NCBI GenBank assembly: GCA_963816985.1
Contig: CAWFMF010000004.1
Span: 558,001-622,000 of the forward strand
Direction: 5' to 3'
From: JAIVJM01 sp963816985
GTDB lineage: Bacteria; Acidobacteriota; Blastocatellia; Pyrinomonadales; Pyrinomonadaceae
Length of the DNA stretch: 64,000 nucleotides
The notes beneath the pieces are model-generated. The model was not told the origin of the DNA. It made no database searches and worked only from the letters and a program-made list of their open reading frames with translations. This document shows positions 8,439-17,656 of the stretch, in pieces (the stretch's first letter is position 1; each line of letters opens with the position of its first letter). Made by a program: the position numbers and the translations under genes.

Positions 8439-9968
8439 CTACGGCGCGGCGGGCTTCGGCGTCGGAGACGCGGCTGGCGTCGTCGTGGCCGTGCCTTCGG
8501 CGAGCGCGAAAAGCTGGTTGCGGTTGGTGATGAAGAGCGCGCCGTTGGCGGGGACGGGCGTGCTGTAGACGGAGCTGCCCATGTTGATGTCCGGGTTCGG
8601 CTGGTTGAGGAGCTTCAAGGTCTTGCCCGTCTGAATCACCACCACGTCGCCGTCCTCGTCGCCGAGGTAGAGCTTGCCGTCAATGACCATCGGCGAGCCC
8701 CAGACGGCGGCGAACATGTCGTGCTTCCAGTAAGCCTCGCCGGTCTTGGCGTCAATGCAGTGGAGGAAGCCGCTGAAGTCGGCCTGATAGACGAGCCCCT
8801 CGTGGATGGCCGGGGTCGAGATGGAGCGGCGGATTTTGTCGTAGTGCCAGACCATCCCCGTCTTCGTGATGTCGCCGCGCTTGGTGGCGTCAATGCAGTA
8901 CATGTGGCCGATGCCCTCGCCGTGCTCCGGGTCCTGGCCGTTCGAGAGGTAAACCTTTTCCTCGTAGATGACGGGCGTCGAGATGATTTCGTTGCGCGTC
9001 TTCGGCCAAGTGGACTCCTTCGGGTTGGTGTCGAACTCCCAGAGCTTCTTCCCCGTCAAAGCCTCGTAGCCGCGCACCCAGCCGTCGCCCTGCCCCATGA
9101 TGACCTGATCCACGCCGCCGATTTTCCCGACCGTCGGCGTTGACCATTGCCCGTGCAGGATATTCTGGCCGACCGAATTGTCTTCCCAGACGAGCTTGCC
9201 GGTCTTCTTGTTGACGGCGATGATGCTCGGCGCTTTGGGCGCGGGGACGTTGACGTGGCTCTCGTCCTGACCGTTCGAGGTGCTGACGTAAATCAAATCT
9301 CCGAAGACGACGGGCGACGAGTTGGCGAGGTTGTGCGGGAGCGTGCCGACCTCCTCCATCATGTCCATGCGCCAGACCACGTCGCCGTCCGCGTCGCCCT
9401 TGAGCTTCTCGTCGGCGACGGGGCCGTCGTTCTCCTTGTCGCGGAAGCCTCGGAGGTCAACGCACATCAGCTCGGCGCGGTTCGAGACGTAGTAGACGAG
9501 GTCGCCCTCGACGAGCGGCGAGGAGGCGATGCCCTGAAACGGCCAGTCGTTGACGCGGCCCGCGACGAGCTTGTCGTGCACCATCTGCCAGAGGAACGCG
9601 CCGGTCTTCTCGTCGAAGGCCATGAGGATGCCCTTGTCGCCCGTGACCTTCGGGTCACGCTTGGCCTCGTTGTTCGTGCCGACTAAGACGACGCCGCCCG
9701 CGACCGTGATGTTGCCGTAAGTCTGCGAGCCGAGGTCGGCCACCCACTTCACGTTCTTCTTCGTCTTCACGTCCCAGTGTGTGGGCAGGCCCTTCATCTT
9801 CGAGACCATGTTGCGGTCGGGCGTCCCGCCCCACATCGGCCAGTCGCCGCCGCCGGGGTCGGAGGGTAAAGCAGTAGACAGTAGACAGTAGACGGTAGAC
9901 AGTAGAACTGCCGCGCCCGCGCCGAACAACCGTGACCCCTTTTGACGAACTTTCAACATTAATTTCAT
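8439..9968 (-). CDS. Secreted PQQ-like beta-propeller protein with Thr/Pro tail
   Basis: About 509 residues. I choose ATG 9968 over TTG 9974, since it follows AAAGGCAATTTGAGA. The signal core VLLSTVYCLLSTALP is encoded by a GTAGACA tandem repeat (9872-9906). The mature protein starts DWPMWGGTPDRN, a diverged form of the shared signature. Propeller motifs include TGKLVWEDNS, TGKKLWEFDTN and TGEAYWKHDM. Compared with its neighbours it has long insertions (for example the DKENDGPVADEKLKGDADGD region at about 180-200). It ends in a Thr/Ala/Pro tail. It is the most divergent propeller here. No cofactor motif is visible, so function is unknown; exported. Confidence 0.8.
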   Translation of the reverse strand: MKLMLKVRQKGSRLFGAGAAVLLSTVYCLLSTALPSDPGGGDWPMWGGTPDRNMVSKMKGLPTHWDVKTKKNVKWVADLGSQTYGNITVAGGVVLVGTNNEAKRDPKVTGDKGILMAFDEKTGAFLWQMVHDKLVAGRVNDWPFQGIASSPLVEGDLVYYVSNRAELMCVDLRGFRDKENDGPVADEKLKGDADGDVVWRMDMMEEVGTLPHNLANSSPVVFGDLIYVSTSNGQDESHVNVPAPKAPSIIAVNKKTGKLVWEDNSVGQNILHGQWSTPTVGKIGGVDQVIMGQGDGWVRGYEALTGKKLWEFDTNPKESTWPKTRNEIISTPVIYEEKVYLSNGQDPEHGEGIGHMYCIDATKRGDITKTGMVWHYDKIRRSISTPAIHEGLVYQADFSGFLHCIDAKTGEAYWKHDMFAAVWGSPMVIDGKLYLGDEDGDVVVIQTGKTLKLLNQPNPDINMGSSVYSTPVPANGALFITNRNQLFALAEGTATTTPAASPTPKPAAP

Positions 9969-10022
9969 TCTCAAATTGCCTTTCTCTTCTACCGGCTACC
10001 GACTACTGTCTACTGTCTACTT
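9872..10022. repeat. Inverted pair of GTAGACA tandem repeats straddling a start codon
   Basis: GTAGACA units at 9872-9906 face TGTCTAC units at 9990-10022. The left arm encodes the signal peptide of the 8439-9968 propeller, the start codon lies in the loop, and the right arm reaches the TAA stop (10022-10024) of the methyltransferase gene. Confidence 0.75.
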
Positions 10023-11056
10023 TACTTGAACGACACGATGATCGTCTGCGGCGGCACGGGGTGCGCTTCGCTGCGCGCGAAGCCCGCCTCGCGGAACATC
10101 GCGTCGAACTCGTTGAAGGTGTAGGCGTCGCCCGAAGGGGTCGTGCCGAGCATGACCATCGCGAAGGAGGCCGCTCCCGGCGGCGAGACGCGCCCCTCGT
10201 CCGGCACGAATTCGAGCGTCACGGCGCGGCCCCCGTCCTTCAAAGCCGCGTGGGCTTTGCGCATCAGACCGACGCACGTCTCGCGGTCGAAGTGGTGGAA
10301 GAAGTTCGTCAGGAGCACGAGGTCGTAGCCCTCTCCGAACTCCAACTCAAACGCGCTCCCCGGCATCTTGTGGAAACGCGCGGCGACGCCCGCCCCGTCG
10401 GCGTTCTCTTCCGCGATGCGAAGGACGCTCTCCCAGTCGAGCGCGTAAATCTCCGCCTCCGGGTTGTGCCGCGCGAGGGTGATGCCGAAGAGGCCGTGCC
10501 CGGCGGCGATGTCCAGAACCTTCAAAGGCCCCGCGCTGCCTGCGCCCACGATTTGCGCGATGCCCTCCGCCGGGTAGCGCATCATCCCGGCCATGCTGCG
10601 CGCGAAGTCGTCCCAGATGGGATTGTCCGGCGTCACCGAGCCCTGCTCTTCGAGCGCCGTGCCGCCCTTGCGGACGCACTCGGTCAGGTCCTGAAAGGCT
10701 TCGTGCATGAAGGGCCGGTTGAGGAAGCCGACCACGCCGCCCACGTAGGCGGGCGAGCGGCGGTCGAGGAAGAGCGCCGCGTCGGGCGCGAGACTGTAGC
10801 GCCCGCCTTCTTTGGAGAGAAAACCGGCGATGGTCAGGAAGTCGCAGAGGATTCGGACGCCGCGCTCGGCGGCCCCGCAACGCGCGGCCAGTTTGTCGGT
10901 CGTGTCCTCGCCCTCGGCGACGGCGGTGAAAACGTCGAGTTCGATGGCGGCCTTCAACGCCGCCGCCGCCTGATAGGCCGTGAGCGTCTGGAAGATGCGC
11001 TCCGGCGTCAACTGCTGTTGCTGTGCGTCCGTGTTAGGGGTTGTCGTCGTGTCCAT
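10022..11056 (-). CDS. SAM-dependent O-methyltransferase (dimerising, hydroxyindole/hydroxyneurosporene type)
   Basis: 344 residues. The N-terminal 110 residues form a winged-helix dimerisation domain (AAALKAAIELDVFTAVAEGEDTTDKLAARCG), and the C-terminal part is a Rossmann methyltransferase with the SAM loop VLDIAAGHGLFG at about 180-191. LLTNFFHHFDRETC marks the region where O-methyltransferases of this family place the catalytic His. The substrate is probably a small phenolic or ring hydroxyl, which I cannot specify. The gene lies 18 bases after the propeller gene at 11075-13267 on the same strand, so they are probably co-transcribed. No signal peptide: cytoplasmic. Confidence 0.85.
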   Translation of the reverse strand: MDTTTTPNTDAQQQQLTPERIFQTLTAYQAAAALKAAIELDVFTAVAEGEDTTDKLAARCGAAERGVRILCDFLTIAGFLSKEGGRYSLAPDAALFLDRRSPAYVGGVVGFLNRPFMHEAFQDLTECVRKGGTALEEQGSVTPDNPIWDDFARSMAGMMRYPAEGIAQIVGAGSAGPLKVLDIAAGHGLFGITLARHNPEAEIYALDWESVLRIAEENADGAGVAARFHKMPGSAFELEFGEGYDLVLLTNFFHHFDRETCVGLMRKAHAALKDGGRAVTLEFVPDEGRVSPPGAASFAMVMLGTTPSGDAYTFNEFDAMFREAGFARSEAHPVPPQTIIVSFK

Positions 11057-11074
11057 GCTTATCCGTCGTCGTCC

Positions 11075-13267
11075 TTATTTGTTCGGTGTCACTTTGAGGT
11101 TGTCGAAATAGACCTCGGAGGTGAGCGCGCTGCCGAAGATGCCGGGGCTGCCCTGCCGGTTGCCGATGAGGTCAATACGCTCGACCGTCCACGGGGCGGG
11201 CTCCGGCTCCGACGCGAGCCAAGCCTTGCCGCGGGCGCGCACCCTGCCGTCCGGAAGGTTCTCGACTTGGAGCTTCATGCGATACCAGGTGTCAGGCTTC
11301 CACGCGAACGGGACGCTCGCGACGCGCGCCGTTTCGGGCTGCCACGGGGAGATTTCGAGCTTCTGCGCGTTGCCGAAGAGGACGAGCGCGTAACGCTGCG
11401 CGATGACCCCGGCGTCGCCGACCTGCCGCCGCTTCTCGGTCGCGCGCACGTCGGCCTCGACCGTGTAGTCGTGCAGGTCGTTCGGCCCCATGTAGGCGCG
11501 CGCGCGCGTGCGGAGTGAAGAGCCCTCGACCGTCTTCACGAAGACCTTCCGGCCTTCCAACTCGCGCACGACGTACTTCATCCCCGTGTTCGTCCAATGC
11601 TGCGGGAAGGTGTTCAACTCCATCGCGTCGAAGTCCTCGGCCCACGGCAGCGGCGGGATGACGCGCACGCGCGCCGCGCCCGTGACGCCGCCGACGCTCG
11701 CCCTCACCTCACCGGCCTGCACTACGGCGTCGGACGCGGTGGCGAACTGCCCGTTCGCCACCGTGCCCTTCAACTTGTCGAGCGACCACTCAGCCGACTT
11801 CTCTTCGCGGACGAAGTTGCCGCGCTCGTCGAAGAGGCGCGCGCGGAAGCTCGCCTTGTCGCCCGGCTTGAGCGTCAGTTCGGCGGGCACGACCTGGACG
11901 TATGTGACCGGCCCAACGACGGGGGCCGTCGGCAGCGAAGGCGTCTTGCCGGTGTTCGACTTCTTGCCGACGCAGTAGACGTTCGCGTCGGTGACGATGA
12001 AGACGCGCCCGTGCGAGACGGCGACCGAAGCGATGATGGCTTCGGGCACGGCTTCGGTGCCGAGCTGGTCTTCGTCGAGAATCTTCGCGCCCGTGGCCGA
12101 GGGCTCGATGATGAAGAACTTGCCGTTCTCCGTCCCGACGTAGAGCTTGCCGTCGGCCAAGACCGGCGAAGCTTTCTGAATCGTGCCGAGGTTCTGGAGC
12201 CACAGTTGCTTTCCGGTGCTCACCTCGAACGCGGCGAGGTTCGCGCCGTTGTCCACCTGATAGAGCCGGTCGCCGTCGAGCACGGGCGAGGAGAAGCCGC
12301 CCTGCCATCCGACCTTGCTCCACCTGACCTGCTCTTTCTTCAACTCGCCGCGCGCCGTCGCGTCCACGGCTTCGATCATCCCCATCTCGCTCGATTCGAG
12401 ATTCTCCTCGCTGTGCGTGAGGATGGCGGTCGTGCCGTGGACGACCACTCCGGTGTTGAGACCGCGCTTGCTGACTTCAATCTTCCAGACCGCCTCGCCC
12501 GTCTGCGGCTTGATGGCGTGGACGAAGCCGTCGCTCGTCCCCTGTATCAGGAGGCGCGTGCCCGCCACGTCGGCGATGATGGGCGGGGCATAGGTCGTGT
12601 CGTAAGGCTGGCTGCCCGGCGCACTCGACCAGACGACCTCGCCCGTCCGCTTGTCGAAGGCGACGAAGCGGTGCGTGCCGCGCGAGTGCGTGCCCCAACT
12701 GAAAGTCACGCCGCTCGTGATGACGAGGTCGCCGTCAATGATGGGCGAGACGGTGCGCCCGCCGTGCGTCGTCAAAAGTCCCATGTCCTCGGCGAGCGAG
12801 TGCTCCCACAAGACCTTCCCTTCCTTCGAGAGCGCGAGCACCGTCCCGCCGACGCCCATCACGTAGACGTTGCCGGTCGAGGGGTCTCCGACCGGCGAGG
12901 CCCAACCGACGCGGTGCGGCGGCACGTCCGAGAGGAAGACGTTGAAGCGGTGCTCCCAGAGCACCTTGCCGGTGTCGGCGCTGAGGCACATCACGCGCTC
13001 CTGCAACGTCTCGCCCTTGCCGAAGGTGTTGACGAGATAGACGCGATCATCCATCACGATGGGCGTGGAGCGACCGCCGTAAGGGGCCTTCCAGGAGAGG
13101 TTCTCGCCCGTCGGCGACCACTTTGAGGGGAGGTTCTTCTCCGTCGAGACGCCGTCGCGCAAGGGGCCGCGCCACTCGGCCCAGTCGCCCGCGCGGGCCG
13201 TCGAGGGGAGCAGGAGCAGAAGTGTTAAGACGACGAAGGACGAAGGCCGGAGGGAAAGCATTTTCAT
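11075..13267 (-). CDS. Secreted PQQ-like propeller fused to a C-terminal concanavalin-like domain
   Basis: 730 residues, the longest propeller here. AAGGA about 9 bases upstream supports ATG 13267. The signal peptide core is SFVVLTLLLLLPSTARA. Mature start: DWAEWRGP. Blades with TGKVLWEHRF, TGEVVWSSAPG, TGEAVWKIEVS and TGKQLWLQNLG run to about residue 450. Residues about 460-540 look like an Ig-like domain (LKPGDKASFRARLFDERG). The last 190 residues (EDFDAMELNTFPQHWTN to VYFDNLKVTPNK) resemble concanavalin A-like or 3-keto-disaccharide-hydrolase-type jelly rolls, which points to carbohydrate binding. A related jelly roll occurs in the secreted protein at 51213-51911. It heads an operon-like pair with the methyltransferase. 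Confidence 0.8.
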   Translation of the reverse strand: MKMLSLRPSSFVVLTLLLLLPSTARAGDWAEWRGPLRDGVSTEKNLPSKWSPTGENLSWKAPYGGRSTPIVMDDRVYLVNTFGKGETLQERVMCLSADTGKVLWEHRFNVFLSDVPPHRVGWASPVGDPSTGNVYVMGVGGTVLALSKEGKVLWEHSLAEDMGLLTTHGGRTVSPIIDGDLVITSGVTFSWGTHSRGTHRFVAFDKRTGEVVWSSAPGSQPYDTTYAPPIIADVAGTRLLIQGTSDGFVHAIKPQTGEAVWKIEVSKRGLNTGVVVHGTTAILTHSEENLESSEMGMIEAVDATARGELKKEQVRWSKVGWQGGFSSPVLDGDRLYQVDNGANLAAFEVSTGKQLWLQNLGTIQKASPVLADGKLYVGTENGKFFIIEPSATGAKILDEDQLGTEAVPEAIIASVAVSHGRVFIVTDANVYCVGKKSNTGKTPSLPTAPVVGPVTYVQVVPAELTLKPGDKASFRARLFDERGNFVREEKSAEWSLDKLKGTVANGQFATASDAVVQAGEVRASVGGVTGAARVRVIPPLPWAEDFDAMELNTFPQHWTNTGMKYVVRELEGRKVFVKTVEGSSLRTRARAYMGPNDLHDYTVEADVRATEKRRQVGDAGVIAQRYALVLFGNAQKLEISPWQPETARVASVPFAWKPDTWYRMKLQVENLPDGRVRARGKAWLASEPEPAPWTVERIDLIGNRQGSPGIFGSALTSEVYFDNLKVTPNK

Positions 13268-13687
13268 CTTCGGAGTTCCTTGCGGTCTGTGATTGCCTGA
13301 ACCGAGATTTTGGATTAAAGACGCGACGCGGGAGCGGCCCTCGCGCGCTTCTCTGTCGCTCTTACGTTTTAACTTCGCGGCGCGTTGCGCCCTGCGTCTA
13401 CGGGTTACGATTTATTATCGCTCACCGGGCATGAAATGTTGTAAAGATGTCGTAAAAAGAAACCTTTCCGCACCCGTTTGCGTTTCTGCAATGTACAATC
13501 GGGCCGCCCGCCGCCACCGCGCGCATCTGTCTTTCTCTTGCTTTCCGCCGGGTCTCGGAGTTTAATCGCCGGAGCCCGCCCGAAGGACTCACGCGCACGG
13601 GCCAACGGACTTAGAACTACGGCCCTCGAACGTTCCTTAAATTTACCACTCACACGGCGACTCCCGAAAACGAGGAGCGATGATTTT
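13268..13687. promoter_or_regulatory. Divergent intergenic region with a motif shared with 24091-24119
   Basis: No gene seen. TGTTGTAAA-N6-GTAAAAAGAAACCT at 13437-13464 matches the motif at 24091-24118 in sequence and spacing; both lie in divergent spacers between surface-protein genes. It could be a promoter or activator site. The region separates the propeller gene (minus) from the ankyrin gene (plus), whose ribosome binding site GAGGAG is at 13672-13677. Confidence 0.35.
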
Positions 13688-14530
13688 ATGAGACTCTTAC
13701 GCACTCTCCCGCTGCTGCTCATCGTCGCCACCGCCTTCGCGCCCGCTTCCCGCGCGCAAGGCACGGCGCAGAAGCAGACGCTCAACGACGAACTTTTCGC
13801 CGCCGCGCGCAACGGCGACGCCGTGGCCGTCACCTCCGCCCTCGACCGAGGCGCGGACGTTAACGCCCGCTTCCGCTACGGCACGACCGCCCTCTTCAAG
13901 GCCGCCGAGAAGGGGCACGCCGAGGTCGTCAAACTTCTCCTCGAACGCGGCGCGGACGCCACCATCAAAGACACCTTCTACGGCGCGACGGCGATCACGT
14001 GGGCGATTCAGAACAAGCACGTCGGGGCCGTGCGCGCGTTCCTCGAAAAGAGCGCCGAAGGGGTGGACGACGTTTTAGGCGCGGGGGCGAGCGAGGGCAA
14101 CATCGAGTTCGTCCGCATGGCGCTCGATAAGGGCGGCGCGAAGGCGGACACGCTCTCCGCCGCGCTCGGCGAGGCCGAGAAGGGCAAGCACGCCGAGATA
14201 GTCGAGCTGCTCAAGAAGGCCGGGGCGGTTCCGCCGCCGAAGGCCGACTTCGTGGTGGACGCCGAGACGCTCAAGTCTTACGAGGGCACGTATAAGAGCG
14301 AGCGCGGGCAGGAGGTCGTCGTCGCCGTCAAGGAGGGCAAGTTCACGCTCGGCTTCGGCCCACAATCCTTCACGCTCGGCGCGTTCGACAAGACGAAGTT
14401 CCGGCCCATGGAGTTCGACGGCGCGACCATCACCTTCAACTCGGAAGGCGGCAAGGTCGTGAGCTTCACCTTCAGGCAGTCCGGCAACGAGTCCGTCTTC
14501 AAACGCGCCGAGCCGGCAAAGCAGCCCTGA
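13688..14530 (+). CDS. Exported ankyrin-repeat protein
   Basis: 280 residues from ATG 13688, chosen because a signal peptide starts there (MRLLRTLPLLLIVATAFAPASRAQ) and GAGGAG lies ten bases upstream. Residues about 30-190 contain ankyrin repeats, clearest in NGDAVAVTSALDRGADVNARFRYGTTALFKAAEKGHAEVVKLLLERGADATIKD. The last 90 residues (LKSYEGTYKSERGQEVVVAVKEGKFTLGF) look like the small beta domain often found at the end of serine-hydrolase proteins (DUF3471-like), a resemblance by eye. Periplasmic protein-protein contact is likely. It lies 92 bases upstream of a propeller gene in the same direction. Confidence 0.8.
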   Translation: MRLLRTLPLLLIVATAFAPASRAQGTAQKQTLNDELFAAARNGDAVAVTSALDRGADVNARFRYGTTALFKAAEKGHAEVVKLLLERGADATIKDTFYGATAITWAIQNKHVGAVRAFLEKSAEGVDDVLGAGASEGNIEFVRMALDKGGAKADTLSAALGEAEKGKHAEIVELLKKAGAVPPPKADFVVDAETLKSYEGTYKSERGQEVVVAVKEGKFTLGFGPQSFTLGAFDKTKFRPMEFDGATITFNSEGGKVVSFTFRQSGNESVFKRAEPAKQP

Positions 14531-14622
14531 GCCTTCCGCAGTCGGAAACCGAGAACGCGCGCGGTCGCGTCGAACGACGCGGCTGCGTCGCAAGAGCCGC
14601 AGTCTTCCTCCGAGGTTTAAAG

Positions 14623-15981
14623 ATGAAACGCTTCCTCCTCTTCGTCTGCTTCATCGCTCTCTCCGCCGCCAGCGCGTCGGCGCAGAACTGGCCTTCGTTC
14701 CGCGGCCCCGGCGCGTCGGGCGTCGCCGAGGGGCAGAACCCGCCGACGACTTTCGACGCCACGAAGTCCGTCAACGTCCGCTGGAAGACGCCGATACCGG
14801 GCCTCGGCCACTCGTCGCCGATTGTCTGGGGCGACAAAGTCTTCCTCACGACCGCCGTCAGCACCGAGGCGACGCCGGAGACGCGCTTCGGCCTCTACGG
14901 CGACGTCGCGCCCGTCAAGGAGAACCCGAAGCACACCTGGAAGGTCTACTGCCTCGACAAGGCGACGGGCAAAATCCTCTGGGAGCGCGTCGCCTACGAA
15001 GGCGTCCCGAAGGTCAAGCGACACCCGAAGGCGACGCACGCCTCCTCGACGCCCACGACCGACGGGCGCACGGTCGTCGCGCTCTTCGGCTCCGAGGGGA
15101 TGTACGCCTACAACACTTCGGGAAAACTTTTGTGGAAAGCAGACCTCGGCACGCTCGACGCGGGTTGGTTCTACGACGCCGACTATCAATGGGAGTACGC
15201 CAGCTCGCCCGTCATCTACAAGAACATGGTCTTCGTGCAGGCCGACATCCAGCAGAACTCCTTCATCGCGGCTTATGATTTGAAGTCCGGCAAGCGGCTC
15301 TGGATGACGCCGCGCGAAGAGATTCCCGGCTGGGGCACGCCCACGGTTTACGAGGGCAAGGCGCGGGCCGAACTCATCACCAACGGGACGAAGGCCGTCC
15401 GTGGCTACGACCCGGCGACGGGCAAGCTCCTCTGGTGGCTCTCGCCCAACTCGGAGATTACGACGCCGACGCCCGTCGTCGCGCACGACCTTATCTACGT
15501 CACCAGCGGCTACGCCCCCGTCCAGCCCATCTACGCCATCCGGCCCGGCGGCAACGGCGACATCTCCCTGAAGGACGGCAAGGAGACGGGCGACTTCATC
15601 GCGTGGAGCAAGAAGCGCGGCGGCCCGTACATGCCGACGCCCGTGGTCTACGGCGACCACCTCTACACCGTTTCCAATCAGGGCGTCGTCACGGCCTACG
15701 ACGCGAAGACCGGCGAGCGCGTCTATCAGGAACGCATCGCGGGCAAGGGCGGCGCGTTCACCGCCTCGCCCGTCGCCTCGGACGGCAAGATTTATCTGGC
15801 GAGCGAGGACGGCGAAATCTTCGTCTTCAAGGCCGGGCCGAAGCACGAGCTGCTGGCGACGAACCAGATAGGCGAGGTGATGATGGCGACGCCCGCCATC
15901 TCCGACGGCCTGCTCATCGTCCGCGGCCTCAAGAACCTCTACGGCCTCGGCGAAGCCGGGGCGTCGAAAACTAAGAAGTAA
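14623..15981 (+). CDS. Secreted PQQ-like beta-propeller protein (NWPSFRGP paralog)
   Basis: 452 residues. The signal peptide ends SASAQ before NWPSFRGPGASGVAEG. It is the closest relative of the gene at 6764-8107, sharing most blade sequences (for example KVYCLDKATGKILWERVAYEGVPKVKRH and IYAIRPGGNGDISLKDGKET). Blades are marked by TGKILWE, SGKLLWK, SGKRLWM, TGKLLWW. No haem, PQQ-enzyme or metal signature. The duplicate is separated from its paralog by about 6.5 kb and inverted, consistent with an old duplication plus rearrangement. Followed by another propeller gene on the same strand. Confidence 0.85.
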   Translation: MKRFLLFVCFIALSAASASAQNWPSFRGPGASGVAEGQNPPTTFDATKSVNVRWKTPIPGLGHSSPIVWGDKVFLTTAVSTEATPETRFGLYGDVAPVKENPKHTWKVYCLDKATGKILWERVAYEGVPKVKRHPKATHASSTPTTDGRTVVALFGSEGMYAYNTSGKLLWKADLGTLDAGWFYDADYQWEYASSPVIYKNMVFVQADIQQNSFIAAYDLKSGKRLWMTPREEIPGWGTPTVYEGKARAELITNGTKAVRGYDPATGKLLWWLSPNSEITTPTPVVAHDLIYVTSGYAPVQPIYAIRPGGNGDISLKDGKETGDFIAWSKKRGGPYMPTPVVYGDHLYTVSNQGVVTAYDAKTGERVYQERIAGKGGAFTASPVASDGKIYLASEDGEIFVFKAGPKHELLATNQIGEVMMATPAISDGLLIVRGLKNLYGLGEAGASKTKK

Positions 15982-16097
15982 TCAGTTTTCAGTTTTTAGT
16001 TTTTAGTTTTCAGTTCTGAAATCTCAAATCTTCAAGAGCTGAGAGCTGAAAGCCGACTGCTTAAAAACTGAAAACTGAAAACTAAAAACTGAAAACT
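15982..16097. repeat. Inverted repeat of CAGTTTTTAGTTTT tandem units
   Basis: Left arm about 15982-16017 (TCAGTTTTCAGTTTTTAG) and right arm about 16061-16097 (its complement) around a spacer of about 43 bases. AT-rich, in the 139-base gap between two tandem propeller genes. As RNA it would form a long stem. Confidence 0.75.
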
Positions 16098-16120
16098 TTC
16101 TTCTCTTGAGGAAACCACAC

Positions 16121-17476
16121 GTGAAACTGTCCGGTCTCTTTAAACTTACACTGGCGGTCGGCCTTCTCGCCGCCGTCGCTTTCTTTAACTCTTCGACTTC
16201 GGCGGCGGGCGACGCGAACTGGCCGGGGTGGCGCGGGCCGGAAGGTTCGGGCGTCTCGGCGGAGAAGAATTTGCCGCAGGAGTGGAGCCCGACGCAGAAC
16301 GTCCGCTGGAAGACGCCCATCGCGGGCAAGGCCCACTCGTCGCCCATCGTGTGGGGCAAGCGCGTCTTCGTGACGACGGCCATCGAGGGGCCGGTCGTCC
16401 CCGGCGCGAAGGCCATGAAGCACGTCATTGACGGCAAGGACTGGCAGCACCCGGACAGCGTCGGCGCAGACCGCAAGCACACCTTCAAGGTCGTCGCCCT
16501 CGACCGCGAGACGGGTAAGATTCTCTGGGAGCAGACCGCCTGGGAAGGCACGCCCTACGACGACCGCCACCGCAAAAGCTCATACGCCGCCGCGACGCCC
16601 GCCACCGACGGCAAGCTCGTCTACGCCTTCTTCGGCGCGGAGGGGCTCTACGCCTACGACTACGCGGGCAAGCTCGCGTGGAAGTCAGACCTCGGCAAGC
16701 TCGGCACGGTCGGCTTGGGGACGGGGACTTCGCCCGTCATCTACGAGAACCTCGTCATCGTCCAGTGCGATCAGGAGGACGGCCCCGAATCCTTCATCGT
16801 CGCCGTGGACAAGCGGACGGGCAAGCAGGTCTGGAGGACGCCGCGCAAGGTGCAGGTCAGTTGGGCGACGCCGATTCTCGTCCGCACGGCGAAGCGGGCC
16901 GAGTTGATTACGAGCGGGACGGAGGCCGTCATCGCCTACGACCCGGCGACGGGCAAGGAACTCTGGCGCGCGAAGGGCGTCGAGAGCAACGCCATTCCGA
17001 GCCCCGTCGCCTCGCGCGAGATGGTCGTCGTCTCGGCGGGCTTCCCCGCCAAGATCGCCTACGCCATCCGCCTCGGCGGGACGGGCGACTTGTCCGCGCC
17101 CGCGAACATGGTCTGGACGTATGCGAAGGGCACGGCCTACGTCCCTTCGCCGATTCTCTACGGCGAGTACATCTACCTGATGACCGACCGAGGGCTGCTG
17201 ACGTGCCTCGACGCGCGCACCGGCGAGGTCAAGTACGAGGGCGGGCGCATCCCCATCCCCGCGACCTTCACCGCCTCGCCCGTCGCCTACGACGGCAAGC
17301 TCCTTCTGACGAGCGAGGACGGCGACACCTTCGTCCTCGCCGCCGGGCCGAAGCACTCCGTCATTCGCACCAACTCGGTCGGCGAGCCGGTCTACGCCTC
17401 GCCCGCCATCGCCGACGGCAGCATCTTCATCCGCGGCGAGCGCAACCTCTACCGCATCGCCGCGCCGGGGAAGTGA
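16121..17476 (+). CDS. Secreted PQQ-like beta-propeller protein
   Basis: 451 residues from GTG 16121, preferred over TTG 16106 because GAGGAAA (16108-16114) sits seven bases before it. The signal peptide is KLSGLFKLTLAVGLLAAVAFFNSSTSAAG. Mature start NWPGWRGPEGSGVSAEKNLP carries the shared signature. Blades: TGKILWEQTA, AGKLAWKSDLG, TGKQVWRTPRK, TGKELWRAKG. PIAGKAHSSPIVWGKRVFVTTAI matches the 14623 and 6764 paralogs. No enzyme motif. It probably descends from a tandem duplication with the preceding gene. Confidence 0.85.
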   Translation: MKLSGLFKLTLAVGLLAAVAFFNSSTSAAGDANWPGWRGPEGSGVSAEKNLPQEWSPTQNVRWKTPIAGKAHSSPIVWGKRVFVTTAIEGPVVPGAKAMKHVIDGKDWQHPDSVGADRKHTFKVVALDRETGKILWEQTAWEGTPYDDRHRKSSYAAATPATDGKLVYAFFGAEGLYAYDYAGKLAWKSDLGKLGTVGLGTGTSPVIYENLVIVQCDQEDGPESFIVAVDKRTGKQVWRTPRKVQVSWATPILVRTAKRAELITSGTEAVIAYDPATGKELWRAKGVESNAIPSPVASREMVVVSAGFPAKIAYAIRLGGTGDLSAPANMVWTYAKGTAYVPSPILYGEYIYLMTDRGLLTCLDARTGEVKYEGGRIPIPATFTASPVAYDGKLLLTSEDGDTFVLAAGPKHSVIRTNSVGEPVYASPAIADGSIFIRGERNLYRIAAPGK

Positions 17477-17553
17477 CGCGCAGTGATTTATGGAACACGG
17501 CGGCTCTGCCGTCCGTCTAAAGATTGAGACACTAGAGACACAGAGAAGATTAA

Positions 17554-17625
17554 TGTAGGGGCAGGGCTTGTCCCTGCCCGTGTGTTCGGTAAGAAGAACG
17601 GGCAGGGACAAGCCCTGCCCCTACA
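17554..17625. repeat. Inverted repeat, GTAGGGGCAGGGCTTGTCCC family, full copy
   Basis: Perfect 27-base arms (17554-17580 and 17599-17625) around an 18-base loop. Sits between two propeller genes, just before the ribosome binding site of the next. Confidence 0.9.
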
Positions 17626-17656
17626 ATTTTTTCCACCTCTCAGGGGAGCGTGATAC

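Noticed and set aside
15982..16097. AT-rich repeated units resembling a CRISPR array
   Set aside because: Units are short, contiguous and inverted around a single spacer; there are no direct repeats with unique spacers and no cas genes.
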